DNA of 64,000 nt from SIG454 sp045646365 (GCA_045646365.1 JAZRKP010000044.1:55535-119534); one strand, 5' to 3'. Counted from the first letter of the stretch, positions 25,672 to 34,867 are shown. Program-made: numbers and translations. Notes: a model not told the origin generated them from the letters alone.

Positions 25672-26697
25672 ATGAAATTTTCAGTCGGATATCAGGTAAT
25701 GACAAATTCATCCTATATGGAATATATCGCAGAAAACAAGGAACATATTTATGAGCTTTACTTCTCCTGGGGAGATATTCCCAACGGCAGAAACAGTATG
25801 CTTTTAAACCGTGAATTATACCCCTGGCAGGCACAGCAGAAGCAAATTGAGGACTTATCTTATATTTCAAAAGCCGGAATAAAGCTCAATCTTCTGCTCA
25901 ACGGAAACTGCTATGGCGAGAACAGTCAGTCAAGAAGCTTTTTCATCAAAATCGGAGAAACAATCAGTTATATTGGTGAATGTTTCGGGTTGCAATCTGT
26001 AACAACAACCTCACCGCTTATTGCGAAATTCATTCACGAGAACTTCCCCGGTCTTGAGGTCAGAGCATCTGTTAATATGAAGATAGGCTCTGTTATGGGA
26101 ATGGAATATGTTTCCGACTACTTTGACAGTTTTTATATGCAGAGAGAATATAACCGAAACCTAAAAAAAATCAAAGAACTTAAAGAATGGTGTGATAAAA
26201 ATCAAAAGGGTTTGTTCGTATTGGCAAACAGCGGATGCCTCAGCAACTGCTCGGCTCACACTTTCCACGATAACCTCGTTGCCCACGAAGCGGATATTGC
26301 GAAAATGGATAACGCATATGATTTCAAGGGAATATGCTGGGACTTTTTAGGTAAAAAGGAAAACAGAGTTTCAGTAATCAGGGATACAAATTTTATAAGA
26401 CCTGAGGACATTCATTTATATGAAGAATATTTTGTTGCAGCAAAGCTTGCCACAAGAGTGAGTAAGAACCCAATTAAAACATTAAGAGCATATATAAACG
26501 GAAAATACAGCGGTTCAATAAACGATATTTTAGAACCTAACCATAGCGGAGCTATCTATCCCGATTTAATAGAAAACAGTAAAATCCCCGAAGATTTTGC
26601 AAAACAGGTTATGAATTGCAGTAAAAACTGTAACACTTGCGGGTATTGCCAAAAAGTCCTTGAAAATGCAACAATTACGCTTGATTCAGATATTTAA
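25672..26697 (+). CDS. U32 peptidase-like (UbiU/UbiV-like fold) cysteine-rich protein
   Basis: A 341-residue protein, ATG at 25672 behind GGAGGAAAA. It resembles the U32/COG0826 barrel: NLLLNGNCYG, a VRASVNMKIGSVMGMEYVSDYFDSF strand region (read as two pieces), and SGCLSNCSAHTFHDN, where paired cysteines are cluster ligands in this superfamily. A C-terminal CSKNCNTCGYCQKVL adds four more cysteines. U32 relatives include UbiU/UbiV, which carry 4Fe-4S clusters and drive oxygen-independent hydroxylation, and RlhA. A redox role beside the three Fe-S paralogues is more likely than proteolysis. Confidence 0.7.
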   Translation: MKFSVGYQVMTNSSYMEYIAENKEHIYELYFSWGDIPNGRNSMLLNRELYPWQAQQKQIEDLSYISKAGIKLNLLLNGNCYGENSQSRSFFIKIGETISYIGECFGLQSVTTTSPLIAKFIHENFPGLEVRASVNMKIGSVMGMEYVSDYFDSFYMQREYNRNLKKIKELKEWCDKNQKGLFVLANSGCLSNCSAHTFHDNLVAHEADIAKMDNAYDFKGICWDFLGKKENRVSVIRDTNFIRPEDIHLYEEYFVAAKLATRVSKNPIKTLRAYINGKYSGSINDILEPNHSGAIYPDLIENSKIPEDFAKQVMNCSKNCNTCGYCQKVLENATITLDSDI

Positions 26698-26788
26698 TTT
26701 GCAATAACTTTATTGTTTTTGAGGTTAATTTTTCGGACTGAATCTGATAATATTTTCTTTCTGGATTTTTCCACACCTTTAGTTACCA

Positions 26789-26829
26789 AAAAAGCGCTAA
26801 ATACTAACTTTCAGTATTTAGCGCTTTTT
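26789..26829. terminator. Bidirectional intrinsic terminator
   Basis: AAAAAGCGCTAAATACT pairs perfectly with AGTATTTAGCGCTTTTT around seven bases, between the convergent U32-like and topoisomerase genes. It has A/T tails on both sides. Confidence 0.9.
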
Positions 26830-26866
26830 CAAAACAAACAATAGTTCTTTCAGGTTGGCAAAAATA

Positions 26867-28972
26867 TCAATTATTAAAATCAAACACACATCTTCCGCCG
26901 TCGAGTTTAAGATATGCGTCAAAACTTTTTCCGCTCTTCGGCGAAACAAAGCCTTGTATTTTGTATGTTCTGCCATCTTTTAAAAGTTTCCGCACATTTT
27001 CAAGAGAGACTACTCTTCCGCAAATAACTCGACTTACCGCAAATTTACAGCCTTTCTCGCGGTATCCCATACAGCCATAGCCAAAGCCCGTCCTTTTCAC
27101 CACTTCACCGCAAAGAGGGCACACTCCCGCTTCATCGCCGAAGAATCCGTCATCAGTATCCGTCTCAGGCGTTTCCTCTTTCTTTACAAAAACCTCTTTT
27201 ATCTCGTTTTCAGCAATTCCAATACTGTCATCAATAGTAAATTCACCTCTGAAAACTTTCTTCAATGCTTTGCCGACTTCTGCCGTCTTGTATTTATCCA
27301 TATTTATATGCATTCTGGAAAGAGATTCAATAAGATTGATTCCATCGGGGCGTATTTTATAAACATCCTTTTTAAGCTCAATATAGTTACTTCGTTTTGC
27401 ATTGTCTATGATTCCCGTTCTTGTCGCCTCTGTACCAAGTTCAAGTCCCTCAAAAATTGCCTTGTATTCCTCACTGTCATCCTCTTCGTCCATCTTTTTC
27501 TTATCCTCTCGGAAAGGATTTTTGAGATAGTTATTAAGCGTTTCGATTGTATAGTGCTTAGGCGGTTGCGTCTCTTTCTCAGTGGGTGCAAACGCTGTAT
27601 TCACCCTATCACCCTTTTCTAAAAGAGGTAAGACCTTATCCTTTTTTGAATAATCGTCATATTTTGTCCAACCCGGTTCTACGATAACATTGCCTTTCAA
27701 GGTAAACTGCTCGTACCCTCCCACATCAATTACAATTTCCGTCTTTTCAACAACGCATTCCTCACTGCAGAAAACTGCAACAAAACGACGCATAACTGTT
27801 GAATAGACAGTAAACTCATCTTCGGAAAGGTCTGTTTTTTTCGGAATTTTATATGTTGGGGTCAGGGCTGAATGTGACTCAATCTTTGAATCGTCAAATA
27901 TATTTTTACCGTCCTTGAATTTCACGGGATAACCGATTTTAGCAACTGCCTCTAAGATAGTTTTTATCTTTCCTTTTTCTGCAGTTGCAAGATACTCTGA
28001 ATTTGTTCTTGGATAAGTAAGATAGCCTCTCTCGTACAAGTCCTGCACAATTTTAAGGCTCTTATCCATACTCATTTTGTATTTCTTTCCGAGCACATTC
28101 TGTAATTTGGTCAGTGAAAAGAGCTTGCCTGGCTTCATTGTGTCCTTCTTTTTCTTTTTTGAAACAACAATCGCCTCGGAGGCATTATATTTATCACACA
28201 GTGCCTTTGCATCCAAGAACTTATCCTTATCAAACTGTTCTTTGCTTGTAAGCTCCACTTCCTCGCCGTTTGTTTCTGCCTTGCTTATGCACGCATAGTA
28301 AATATCGCTCTTAAAGTTCTTAATCGCCATATCACGGTCATATATCGCCTTTACAATCGGAACAATAACTCTTCCCACTCTCAATAGTTTACCGTTTTTA
28401 AGCGTTGCATAACGGGTCAGGTTTACCCCGTAAAGCCAGTCAATATAAGTTCTCGCATAGCCTTCGTTCGCTAAGTTCTCATACTCTGTTTCGTCTTTCA
28501 TTTCAATAAGTGCCTGACGGATAGTTTCAGGGGTCTGGTCGGGAAGCCACAATCTCTTAAACATCTTCCCCTCTATGTTTGCCTCACGAACACAGGTGCG
28601 TACTATAATTTCTCCCTCTCTGTCAGCATCGCCTGCGTTGATTATCATATCAACATCTTCACGGCTGATTAACGCCTTTATAGTTTCAAACTGTTTCTCT
28701 ACCCCACTGTCAACCTTCTTTGTCACAGGGTCTTTCTTTAGTTCAAAGCTGAACTCTTTTGGAAAGCAAGGCAAAGTCTTAACTGTCCAGCGTGTGCTTC
28801 CGTCGGGATTTGGGCTATAATAGTCAATGTCTCTCAACGAAAACAAATGGCCGAACACCCAAGTAATTATATATTCTCCGCCGTACATAAAGCCGTCGGC
28901 TCTTTTCATATCGCCTATACTCGCCGCAATGTTTCTGGCAAGCGACGGTTTTTCTGCTATTATAAGTTTTAT
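26867..28972 (-). CDS. topB: DNA topoisomerase III (type IA), apparent ATA start
   Basis: A full-length type IA topoisomerase of about 701 residues. Toprim motifs are present (IIAEKPSLARNIA at residues 4-16 and NAGDADREGE near 110), with active-site Tyr320 in LTYPRTNSEYL and a C-terminal CPLCG zinc-finger-like segment. The family N-terminus begins at 28972, but the codon there is ATA, not ATG, and no ATG/GTG/TTG lies between it and the upstream in-frame stop. GGGGGA stands at the right distance upstream. The first ATG (28907-28909) is residue 22 and would remove the catalytic Glu. Either ATA is used, or the gene is newly inactivated, or one base is wrong. Confidence 0.85.
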   Translation of the reverse strand: MKLIIAEKPSLARNIAASIGDMKRADGFMYGGEYIITWVFGHLFSLRDIDYYSPNPDGSTRWTVKTLPCFPKEFSFELKKDPVTKKVDSGVEKQFETIKALISREDVDMIINAGDADREGEIIVRTCVREANIEGKMFKRLWLPDQTPETIRQALIEMKDETEYENLANEGYARTYIDWLYGVNLTRYATLKNGKLLRVGRVIVPIVKAIYDRDMAIKNFKSDIYYACISKAETNGEEVELTSKEQFDKDKFLDAKALCDKYNASEAIVVSKKKKKDTMKPGKLFSLTKLQNVLGKKYKMSMDKSLKIVQDLYERGYLTYPRTNSEYLATAEKGKIKTILEAVAKIGYPVKFKDGKNIFDDSKIESHSALTPTYKIPKKTDLSEDEFTVYSTVMRRFVAVFCSEECVVEKTEIVIDVGGYEQFTLKGNVIVEPGWTKYDDYSKKDKVLPLLEKGDRVNTAFAPTEKETQPPKHYTIETLNNYLKNPFREDKKKMDEEDDSEEYKAIFEGLELGTEATRTGIIDNAKRSNYIELKKDVYKIRPDGINLIESLSRMHINMDKYKTAEVGKALKKVFRGEFTIDDSIGIAENEIKEVFVKKEETPETDTDDGFFGDEAGVCPLCGEVVKRTGFGYGCMGYREKGCKFAVSRVICGRVVSLENVRKLLKDGRTYKIQGFVSPKSGKSFDAYLKLDGGRCVFDFNN

Positions 28973-29145
28973 GGTAATTCCCCCATTCCCGTTGCCCTAA
29001 GGCAATAAATCGAGCCTCAGGCATATCGAGTGTAGGTTTCATTATATCATAAAGAGTCCAAAATTGCAAACCAATCTTTTAACCCGACGCAAACCATTTC
29101 TTCAATATTAAATTTACAAATATTGGATTTCTGTTAAGTCTTCTC

Positions 29146-31953
29146 CTAATTCAGTGCGATAACAAGGGTAAGTATATTTTTGTCATCTTTATATTCATAT
29201 TCCATACTTTCCGTCATTTTCTTTACCATAAATATTCCAAGTCCACCGATTTCTCTTTCTTCTGCAGAAAGGGTTGTGTCAGGCTCTGTTGCCTCTAAAG
29301 GATTGTATGGAACACCGTTATCAACAAATGAAATATACAGTTTTCCATTTCCTATGCTATAAGAAATGGTTGCGATGGTCGCCTTGCTGTAATTTACGAT
29401 ATTTGCATAAATTTCATCAAACACTATATTGATTTTATTTGCGATTTTAGGCAGGATTTCAAGCTTATCTGAAAGTGAATCTGCAAAAGCACATACTGCT
29501 TCACGAGAATCACTATCAGGAACAACCGAAATACTTTCATCCCCTAAGATTGCATCAAAATTGATAGCAAGCATTGTGATATCGTCAAACTGCGGAGCAG
29601 TTCCTACAAATTTGTCAACATCTCCCTTTATAAGCTTGCAAAGACTCTCAGGTTCTGCCTTCTCAAGAGAATTTACAAAATCAAGCAGTCTTTCTTCGCC
29701 ATAAAGCTCGGTGTTATTATCTGTCGCCTCAGTAACTCCGTCTGTATACAGATAAAGCTTATCACCGGGAACAAGTTGCAGTTCATTTTTACGATATTTA
29801 ATACCCTCCATACCTGCAAGAAGCATTCCGCTCCGGGTTTTCATATACTCAAACTTTTCACCGTTTCTTTTAAAAAGTGGCGGATTATGCCCTGCATTTG
29901 CAAATTTCATAAGTCCAGTTTTTGTATCTAAAATTCCAAGCCACGCGGTTACAAACATTCCTGCGTCATTATTCTCGCAAAGCTTTCCATTTGCGATAGT
30001 AAATATTTCGTCAGGCTCAAGACCTCTTTCTGCCAAATCCCTGATAACTGTTTTTGCTCGCATCATAAACATTGCCGCAGGGATACCTTTTCCTGATACA
30101 TCTGCAACAAGAAAAGCGATTGTCGAATCATTGAGCATATAAAAATCATAAAAATCTCCGCCGACTTCCTTTGCGGTTATCATTTCGGCATAAAGCCTGA
30201 ATGAATTACTTTTCGGGAAAACTGTCGGCAGTGAGGAATACTGAATCTGCTTTGCAAATTCAAGCTCCTTATCTATCCTTGCCGCCGCCTCTTTAATATA
30301 TCTTTTAAGAGTCCCAACCGTCTGATTGATATCATCAGAAAGTGATGCAAACTCTTCGTTTGAACGAACATCAACCGTTACATTCAGGTTTCCGTTTGTT
30401 ATCTCGGCAAGACCTTTGTTTATTTTTCTTAAATTATCAATTATAATCTTCTTTATCAGGAAATAAATAAGAACAAACAAAGCCGCAAAAATGAGAATTT
30501 CCATAAAGGAATTTACATACACAGAAACCTCTTTCATAAACATTGCCTCAAACTTCGGAATAGCGCCTATGATATAGTAGCCTTCTACAAAACGATATGA
30601 ACAAAGGTATTCTTTATCATAAACCAATGCCTCAAAAATCTCGCCTTCAGCTACTGCTTCACGGTCGAATGCTATACCGATTTTCTTAAGCTGAGCACCC
30701 TCAAAATCACTTCTGTATGTTACCAGATTGAAGTTTTCATCACAGATTGCAACAAATCCCGAATTTCCTACATGACGATTTCTGGACACCGTTTTCACAT
30801 ACTTGTCTATATCTGCCCGAAACTGCGTGCTGTCGTATCCAACCTGAATAAATCCACCATCGGGGAGTGCTATCGCTCCGTATTTTCTGAAGGTAACATC
30901 ATCATAAGAGGTAGGTCTGTAATCCTGTATATACCTGGAACCTTTGTTTTTAAGGAGTGCAGTTATAAATTCATTTGACTGTTCTCCGCTTGTCATATCA
31001 TACCCAACATACTCTTCTTTATTTGATTCTACAATAAAGCCTGTTTCATCAATAATATTCACTTCGATAACATTATATTTTTCGGCAAGAGATGTAAGGT
31101 TTGCTCCGCTCTTATACTCCGCATTTATACTTTCAGTCTTTTTGAGCAGGTTGTCATTTGACTCGTCCAGAATATCCTGATAAACATCCGAAAGGCTCTG
31201 CTTGATAGTTTTGTTAGTCTGCACCTCGCTCATACCCGTCTGCAACACAGAAGAAAATGAACTTGTGGCAATAAATGCAATTACAATACAGATAAGCAAC
31301 CAGCTTTGAAATGTCTGTGAAATCTGCTTTTGCTCTTTTTTGAAACTAAACTTTTCTCTGCTGATTAAAGATACTATGAAAACCGCAATTCCAACAGCCA
31401 AGCCATTGCCGATTACCATAGGTAATGTGCAAATCTTTACAAACTCAAAGGCACTTACTGCATCGTTCATATTTGTAAAGAATATCATCAGCATATGGAG
31501 AACCTCTGTCACCATACCAATGCCTAATCCATAAAGCCAGGTTGGTTTTTTATCGTCAAACATAAACTTTCTTAAGATTGCCGCGACAAATCCTGCAAGG
31601 ATTGTTGATACAGAGCAAGCAACCTGAGTATATGTTCCTGCAAGATTGAAATATACTGCTACAAAGCGATAAACACCGCCTATAAGTCCTGCTATAATCC
31701 CAGCAGGAGCGCCAAAAATAAGACCTGCACAAAGAGGGGCGGCATCTCTGACATTCATTATGGTTCCGCCGCCTATATCAAAGCCACCAAAGGCAGTTGT
31801 TGCAAAAATCGCCATAAGACCAAAAAGGACACCTATAATAAATTGCTTGGTTTTATGCGGAATCTTAGAAAACACTGTCTTTTTGTCAAGTATATAGAGA
31901 AGAATTGCAAGAAGTGCATTATATGATGCTGACATTATTAAATGTGGTGCCAT
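29146..31953 (-). CDS. Membrane sensor with SpoIIE/RsbU phosphatase and C-terminal RsbW-like kinase domain
   Basis: A 935-residue protein. The order is a 5TM LYT-type membrane module (1-200), another helix, an extracellular sensor (about 245-480), a transmembrane helix, HAMP (about 505-560), a SpoIIE-type PP2C domain (about 590-790, with GGDFYDFY, ADVSGKGIPAAMFMM and LYTDGVTEA) and a GHKL ATPase (about 805-935, with DEIYANIVNYSKA, DNGVPYNP and GGLGIFMVKKM). PP2C enzymes dephosphorylate STAS antagonists and RsbW-type kinases phosphorylate them, so both opposing activities sit on one chain. The STAS partner is probably the gene 34 bp upstream. It is the last gene of the signalling run. Confidence 0.85.
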   Translation of the reverse strand: MAPHLIMSASYNALLAILLYILDKKTVFSKIPHKTKQFIIGVLFGLMAIFATTAFGGFDIGGGTIMNVRDAAPLCAGLIFGAPAGIIAGLIGGVYRFVAVYFNLAGTYTQVACSVSTILAGFVAAILRKFMFDDKKPTWLYGLGIGMVTEVLHMLMIFFTNMNDAVSAFEFVKICTLPMVIGNGLAVGIAVFIVSLISREKFSFKKEQKQISQTFQSWLLICIVIAFIATSSFSSVLQTGMSEVQTNKTIKQSLSDVYQDILDESNDNLLKKTESINAEYKSGANLTSLAEKYNVIEVNIIDETGFIVESNKEEYVGYDMTSGEQSNEFITALLKNKGSRYIQDYRPTSYDDVTFRKYGAIALPDGGFIQVGYDSTQFRADIDKYVKTVSRNRHVGNSGFVAICDENFNLVTYRSDFEGAQLKKIGIAFDREAVAEGEIFEALVYDKEYLCSYRFVEGYYIIGAIPKFEAMFMKEVSVYVNSFMEILIFAALFVLIYFLIKKIIIDNLRKINKGLAEITNGNLNVTVDVRSNEEFASLSDDINQTVGTLKRYIKEAAARIDKELEFAKQIQYSSLPTVFPKSNSFRLYAEMITAKEVGGDFYDFYMLNDSTIAFLVADVSGKGIPAAMFMMRAKTVIRDLAERGLEPDEIFTIANGKLCENNDAGMFVTAWLGILDTKTGLMKFANAGHNPPLFKRNGEKFEYMKTRSGMLLAGMEGIKYRKNELQLVPGDKLYLYTDGVTEATDNNTELYGEERLLDFVNSLEKAEPESLCKLIKGDVDKFVGTAPQFDDITMLAINFDAILGDESISVVPDSDSREAVCAFADSLSDKLEILPKIANKINIVFDEIYANIVNYSKATIATISYSIGNGKLYISFVDNGVPYNPLEATEPDTTLSAEEREIGGLGIFMVKKMTESMEYEYKDDKNILTLVIALN

Positions 31954-31987
31954 ATTTTCATCTCCTTATAAAGTTTTATCTTCACTC

Positions 31988-32284
31988 TTATTCGATTGTG
32001 AGAATATCTAAAAAGCCTGTAATATCAAACACTTCCATAATACTGTCATTAACACCTGTAAGCTTCATACTGCCCTGTGTGTTCATTACTTTCTGAGCTT
32101 TCAGAATCACTCTGAGTCCTGCAGATGAAACATATTCAAGGTTTGTCATATCAAATATCAATTCTTTAGTATCAGCAAGAACTTCATCAAGTTCGTTTTC
32201 AAGTTGTGGTGCTGTTTGTGTATCAAGTCTTCCTGATACAATGAGCATTACTGCATCCTGGTTAATTTTCTTTTCAATAGTCAT
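31988..32284 (-). CDS. STAS-domain anti-sigma-factor antagonist
   Basis: A 98-residue SpoIIAA/RsbV-like protein covering a single STAS domain. It has SGRLDTQTAPQLENEL near the start and the phosphorylation loop LEYVSSAGLRVI, with the conserved Ser. It would be phosphorylated by an RsbW-like kinase and dephosphorylated by a SpoIIE phosphatase; both domains are in the next gene. A second, similar STAS protein is at the head of the run (36881-37177). No sigma factor gene is in the window, so the controlled partner is unknown. Confidence 0.9.
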   Translation of the reverse strand: MTIEKKINQDAVMLIVSGRLDTQTAPQLENELDEVLADTKELIFDMTNLEYVSSAGLRVILKAQKVMNTQGSMKLTGVNDSIMEVFDITGFLDILTIE

Positions 32285-32309
32285 TTCGATAATCTCCTTT
32301 TAAATAATT

Positions 32310-32840
32310 TTACTGTTTCCATGTTTCTATTGGCTCGTATAGGAATGACAATTCCGCCATTGGAGTTTTAAGGCTCTCCGCAAGCCTCTTTACAGCCTTT
32401 CGGATTTCAGGGGAAAAATCCATATACCAGTCAACGGTCTCTAATATATACTTCCGTTTAAATTCCTCATCTGTAATAATTGCACACTGTAAGTTGTGCA
32501 GTCGGTCTGCCGCTTTTACCGCAAAAGCAATCGGATTTCGCTTTATAGCCCCGATATATGCTGACATTTCGTAGCCTTTTTCTTTGGTCAGCAGTTTTAC
32601 TGCCTCAAGGATTTGGGAATTTCCATATCTTAGAATTTCTTCCTCTGTCGCATCAGTGTCTTCAAGTAAATCATGAAAAAGTGCCGCTATCTGATAGTTT
32701 TCGTCAAAGCCTTGACTCTTTACAATTTCACACACCGCTATGGGATGGGTTATGTAATCATCACCGCCGATACGCTTTTGCCCCTTATGCTTTTCTTTTG
32801 CAAACTCAAGGGCAAGCTTTAAGTTTTCAGCATTTGCCAT
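32310..32840 (-). CDS. HD-domain (p)ppGpp hydrolase-like protein (SAH type)
   Basis: A 176-residue single-domain protein of the RelA/SpoT hydrolase class. The metal and catalytic set is intact: HPIAVCEIV, the HDLLED box in AALFHDLLEDTD, LLTKEK, and KAADRLHNL. Small alarmone hydrolases cleave ppGpp or related nucleotides. Its ATG shares one base with the stop of the upstream synthetase gene, so the two are translationally coupled and made in fixed proportion. In toxSAS modules such a hydrolase is the antitoxin of a toxic synthetase; that is one possible reading here. Confidence 0.85.
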   Translation of the reverse strand: MANAENLKLALEFAKEKHKGQKRIGGDDYITHPIAVCEIVKSQGFDENYQIAALFHDLLEDTDATEEEILRYGNSQILEAVKLLTKEKGYEMSAYIGAIKRNPIAFAVKAADRLHNLQCAIITDEEFKRKYILETVDWYMDFSPEIRKAVKRLAESLKTPMAELSFLYEPIETWKQ

Positions 32841-33898
32841 CAGCAGTCCTCCCTTTGCTTAAGCAAGTGTTTCGCCTGTCTTTCAGCTTTTTCCTTTGTA
32901 CCCAAAGAAATTTTTAAAAATTCTACAATTTTTTCGAAACCATAGTTTTTATTTAAAAGCTCTGCACGGCACAAGAAACGAAGTGCAACACTTGATGAAA
33001 CAATGTCAAGGTCTGCTGCAGATAATGCTTTTTTTGCAAGTGTCATTGCAAGAGCATAATTTTCTTTTATCATTACCTCAATATCGCCAAGCTTTGTTAT
33101 TCCAAGGAACGCAAGCTGAGGTATGTAACTTTCAGGGTCAATCTCGCTGATTTCCGCCCCTGCAATATTTGCAATTTCGTGAATAATACTCTGCATTCTT
33201 TGATTGTGTAACACATATTCATTCAAAGAAATCATATTGATTGTTACATCATCTGCATCGTCTGTTATAATGCGTTGTCTGATATCCTCTGTGTATTCCT
33301 CCATATTATCACGGGCACGCACAAACTCATCATCAGCAAGTTCCAAAAGCCCAGCAAGTCTTGCAAACTGTCGTCTGATTTCTCTCGGAACACCAAAATC
33401 ACTCTTGTATCCGATATCGTGATGTATCGCTGACCAGGCGTGTTGCAGAATAGTTCTTATCTGAATTTCAAATTTCTTACCGCATATTTCATCGGGCCAC
33501 TTATCCCCAAAAGGCAAGGAACAAATGTAATGAAGGGATAAATACCCAAAAGTATCTTCCTTTATAAGAGCTCTTTTATCTGAGGATTGTTCCCAGTCAA
33601 CAACAAAGCATTCTTCAACTTTTTTCCCGATTTTATCAATTTCATCAGATAGGAAACACACAACACGGCAACCAAGAATATCTGTAATATCTTCAAGTGT
33701 GTTATAGCTATCGCCTTTTCTTTCAAGCTTTCCAGCAAGGCTTTTCTCCTCTTTGACACGATGCTCAACTGCAAGAACTGTAAGTCCTAAGTCTTTCACC
33801 ATATCCGAAAGCATCGAGTGTACTGTATCACCAAGTTTTATAAATCCGTCTCTTTGTTTTCTGTAATCTTCTATAATTAATCTGCATTTCAAGTTCAT
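32840..33898 (-). CDS. RelA/SpoT-type alarmone synthetase (single synthetase domain plus unknown C-terminus)
   Basis: A 352-residue protein with ATG behind AAGGAGGAG. Residues about 25-210 are a RelA/SpoT nucleotidyltransferase: EHRVKEEKSLAGKLERKG, DILGCRVV, the GYLSLHYI substrate motif, EIQIRTILQHAWSAIHHD and YKSD. Key synthetase residues look intact. The remaining 140 residues are helical and not recognised; they are not the TGS/ACT regulatory region of long RSH proteins. The nucleotide product could be (p)ppGpp or, as in some toxic synthetases, (p)ppApp or a modified tRNA. The coupled hydrolase downstream suggests control of activity. Confidence 0.8.
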   Translation of the reverse strand: MNLKCRLIIEDYRKQRDGFIKLGDTVHSMLSDMVKDLGLTVLAVEHRVKEEKSLAGKLERKGDSYNTLEDITDILGCRVVCFLSDEIDKIGKKVEECFVVDWEQSSDKRALIKEDTFGYLSLHYICSLPFGDKWPDEICGKKFEIQIRTILQHAWSAIHHDIGYKSDFGVPREIRRQFARLAGLLELADDEFVRARDNMEEYTEDIRQRIITDDADDVTINMISLNEYVLHNQRMQSIIHEIANIAGAEISEIDPESYIPQLAFLGITKLGDIEVMIKENYALAMTLAKKALSAADLDIVSSSVALRFLCRAELLNKNYGFEKIVEFLKISLGTKEKAERQAKHLLKQREDC

Positions 33899-33910
33899 AT
33901 TATCTCCTCC

Positions 33911-34867
33911 TTACAACAAACCAAACATATATTTAATTAAGTCATATATCGCGCTTCCTAATGCACCGCAGCAAAAAAGGATAAGCAAATACATAAGCAT
34001 ACTCAGTTTACTTATACTGTTATGTTCCATAGTAAAATAGAAATTATAATGTGCCTTCAGGTTGGCATCTCTTTCTTCTACCCATTGATATGTAATTGCA
34101 TTATTGCAATCATAGCCTTCCGGGGCATAGTTACGATTAAGTTCTGCCTCAAGTCGTCTTATGCGATAGCAGGCAGATTCATTCATCTCGTATTCATCGC
34201 CAAGAGAAATAGTCACCAAAGCTTTTCTTATCCTTTGTTCGTGCAAAACTTCAATTTCGTTTATTTCAGGCGGAAGTAGCCTTGCTTCGTTAATTCTGAT
34301 GGAATACCCATATTTTTCGGAAACGGTTGGGCTTTGAATCAACGAGTTGATTTTATCAAACAATCCTTTAACATCTATTGACGGAGCAAAAATCTTGTCT
34401 AATGTCTTATGCGGTATTCTGAATATCAGATACGCTTCGTCAGATGTTATGCACTCCTTAATAAATTCAAAATCCACTGTAATAACAGTTCCGTATGAAA
34501 CTGATTTTACTGCCGTGAAATCATCTGTCAGATTTACAAGGCTCACTGTTCTGTTATCATAACGCAGTTCAGAGGTATACTTAGTTTTTTCTGAATTAAC
34601 TCTGCCATTGGTGTTAAACAGCGCTCTGAGGGCAGACTCGTTTGCCAGCATATATGACAAATCAGTGATTTCGTTTCTCTCAACCTCAAACGGGATGAAA
34701 AAGTTTACCGTTTTAGTTCCCCTTGCACCATACACACGCACGCTTATATCAACATAGTTTCTGCCTTTTGGGCTTATCCACTCATTAAGATAGATTGTGC
34801 TCCTGTCATCGCCATCTATCCATAATGCCCAACCGTCATCGGCAAATTTTCTTTGTTTACTTCCCAC
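33911..34867 (-). CDS. Unknown protein with C-terminal membrane anchor
   Basis: A 318-residue protein, GTG start at 34865-34867, three bases after the diguanylate cyclase gene. The N-terminal 250 residues are a soluble, mixed beta/alpha domain without known motifs (DGWALWIDGDDRSTIYL, VDISVRVYGARGTKTVNFFI). The last 30 residues form one hydrophobic helix (MLMYLLILFCCGALGSAIY), suggesting a tail-anchored protein facing the cytoplasm. It lies 12 bp upstream of the alarmone synthetase. A scaffold or sensor for the synthetase-hydrolase pair is a guess. Confidence 0.7.
   Translation of the reverse strand: MGSKQRKFADDGWALWIDGDDRSTIYLNEWISPKGRNYVDISVRVYGARGTKTVNFFIPFEVERNEITDLSYMLANESALRALFNTNGRVNSEKTKYTSELRYDNRTVSLVNLTDDFTAVKSVSYGTVITVDFEFIKECITSDEAYLIFRIPHKTLDKIFAPSIDVKGLFDKINSLIQSPTVSEKYGYSIRINEARLLPPEINEIEVLHEQRIRKALVTISLGDEYEMNESACYRIRRLEAELNRNYAPEGYDCNNAITYQWVEERDANLKAHYNFYFTMEHNSISKLSMLMYLLILFCCGALGSAIYDLIKYMFGLL

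Noticed and set aside
28824..29069. Minus-strand frame over the topB start
   Set aside because: It overlaps the conserved topB N-terminus in another frame and shows no protein-like features.
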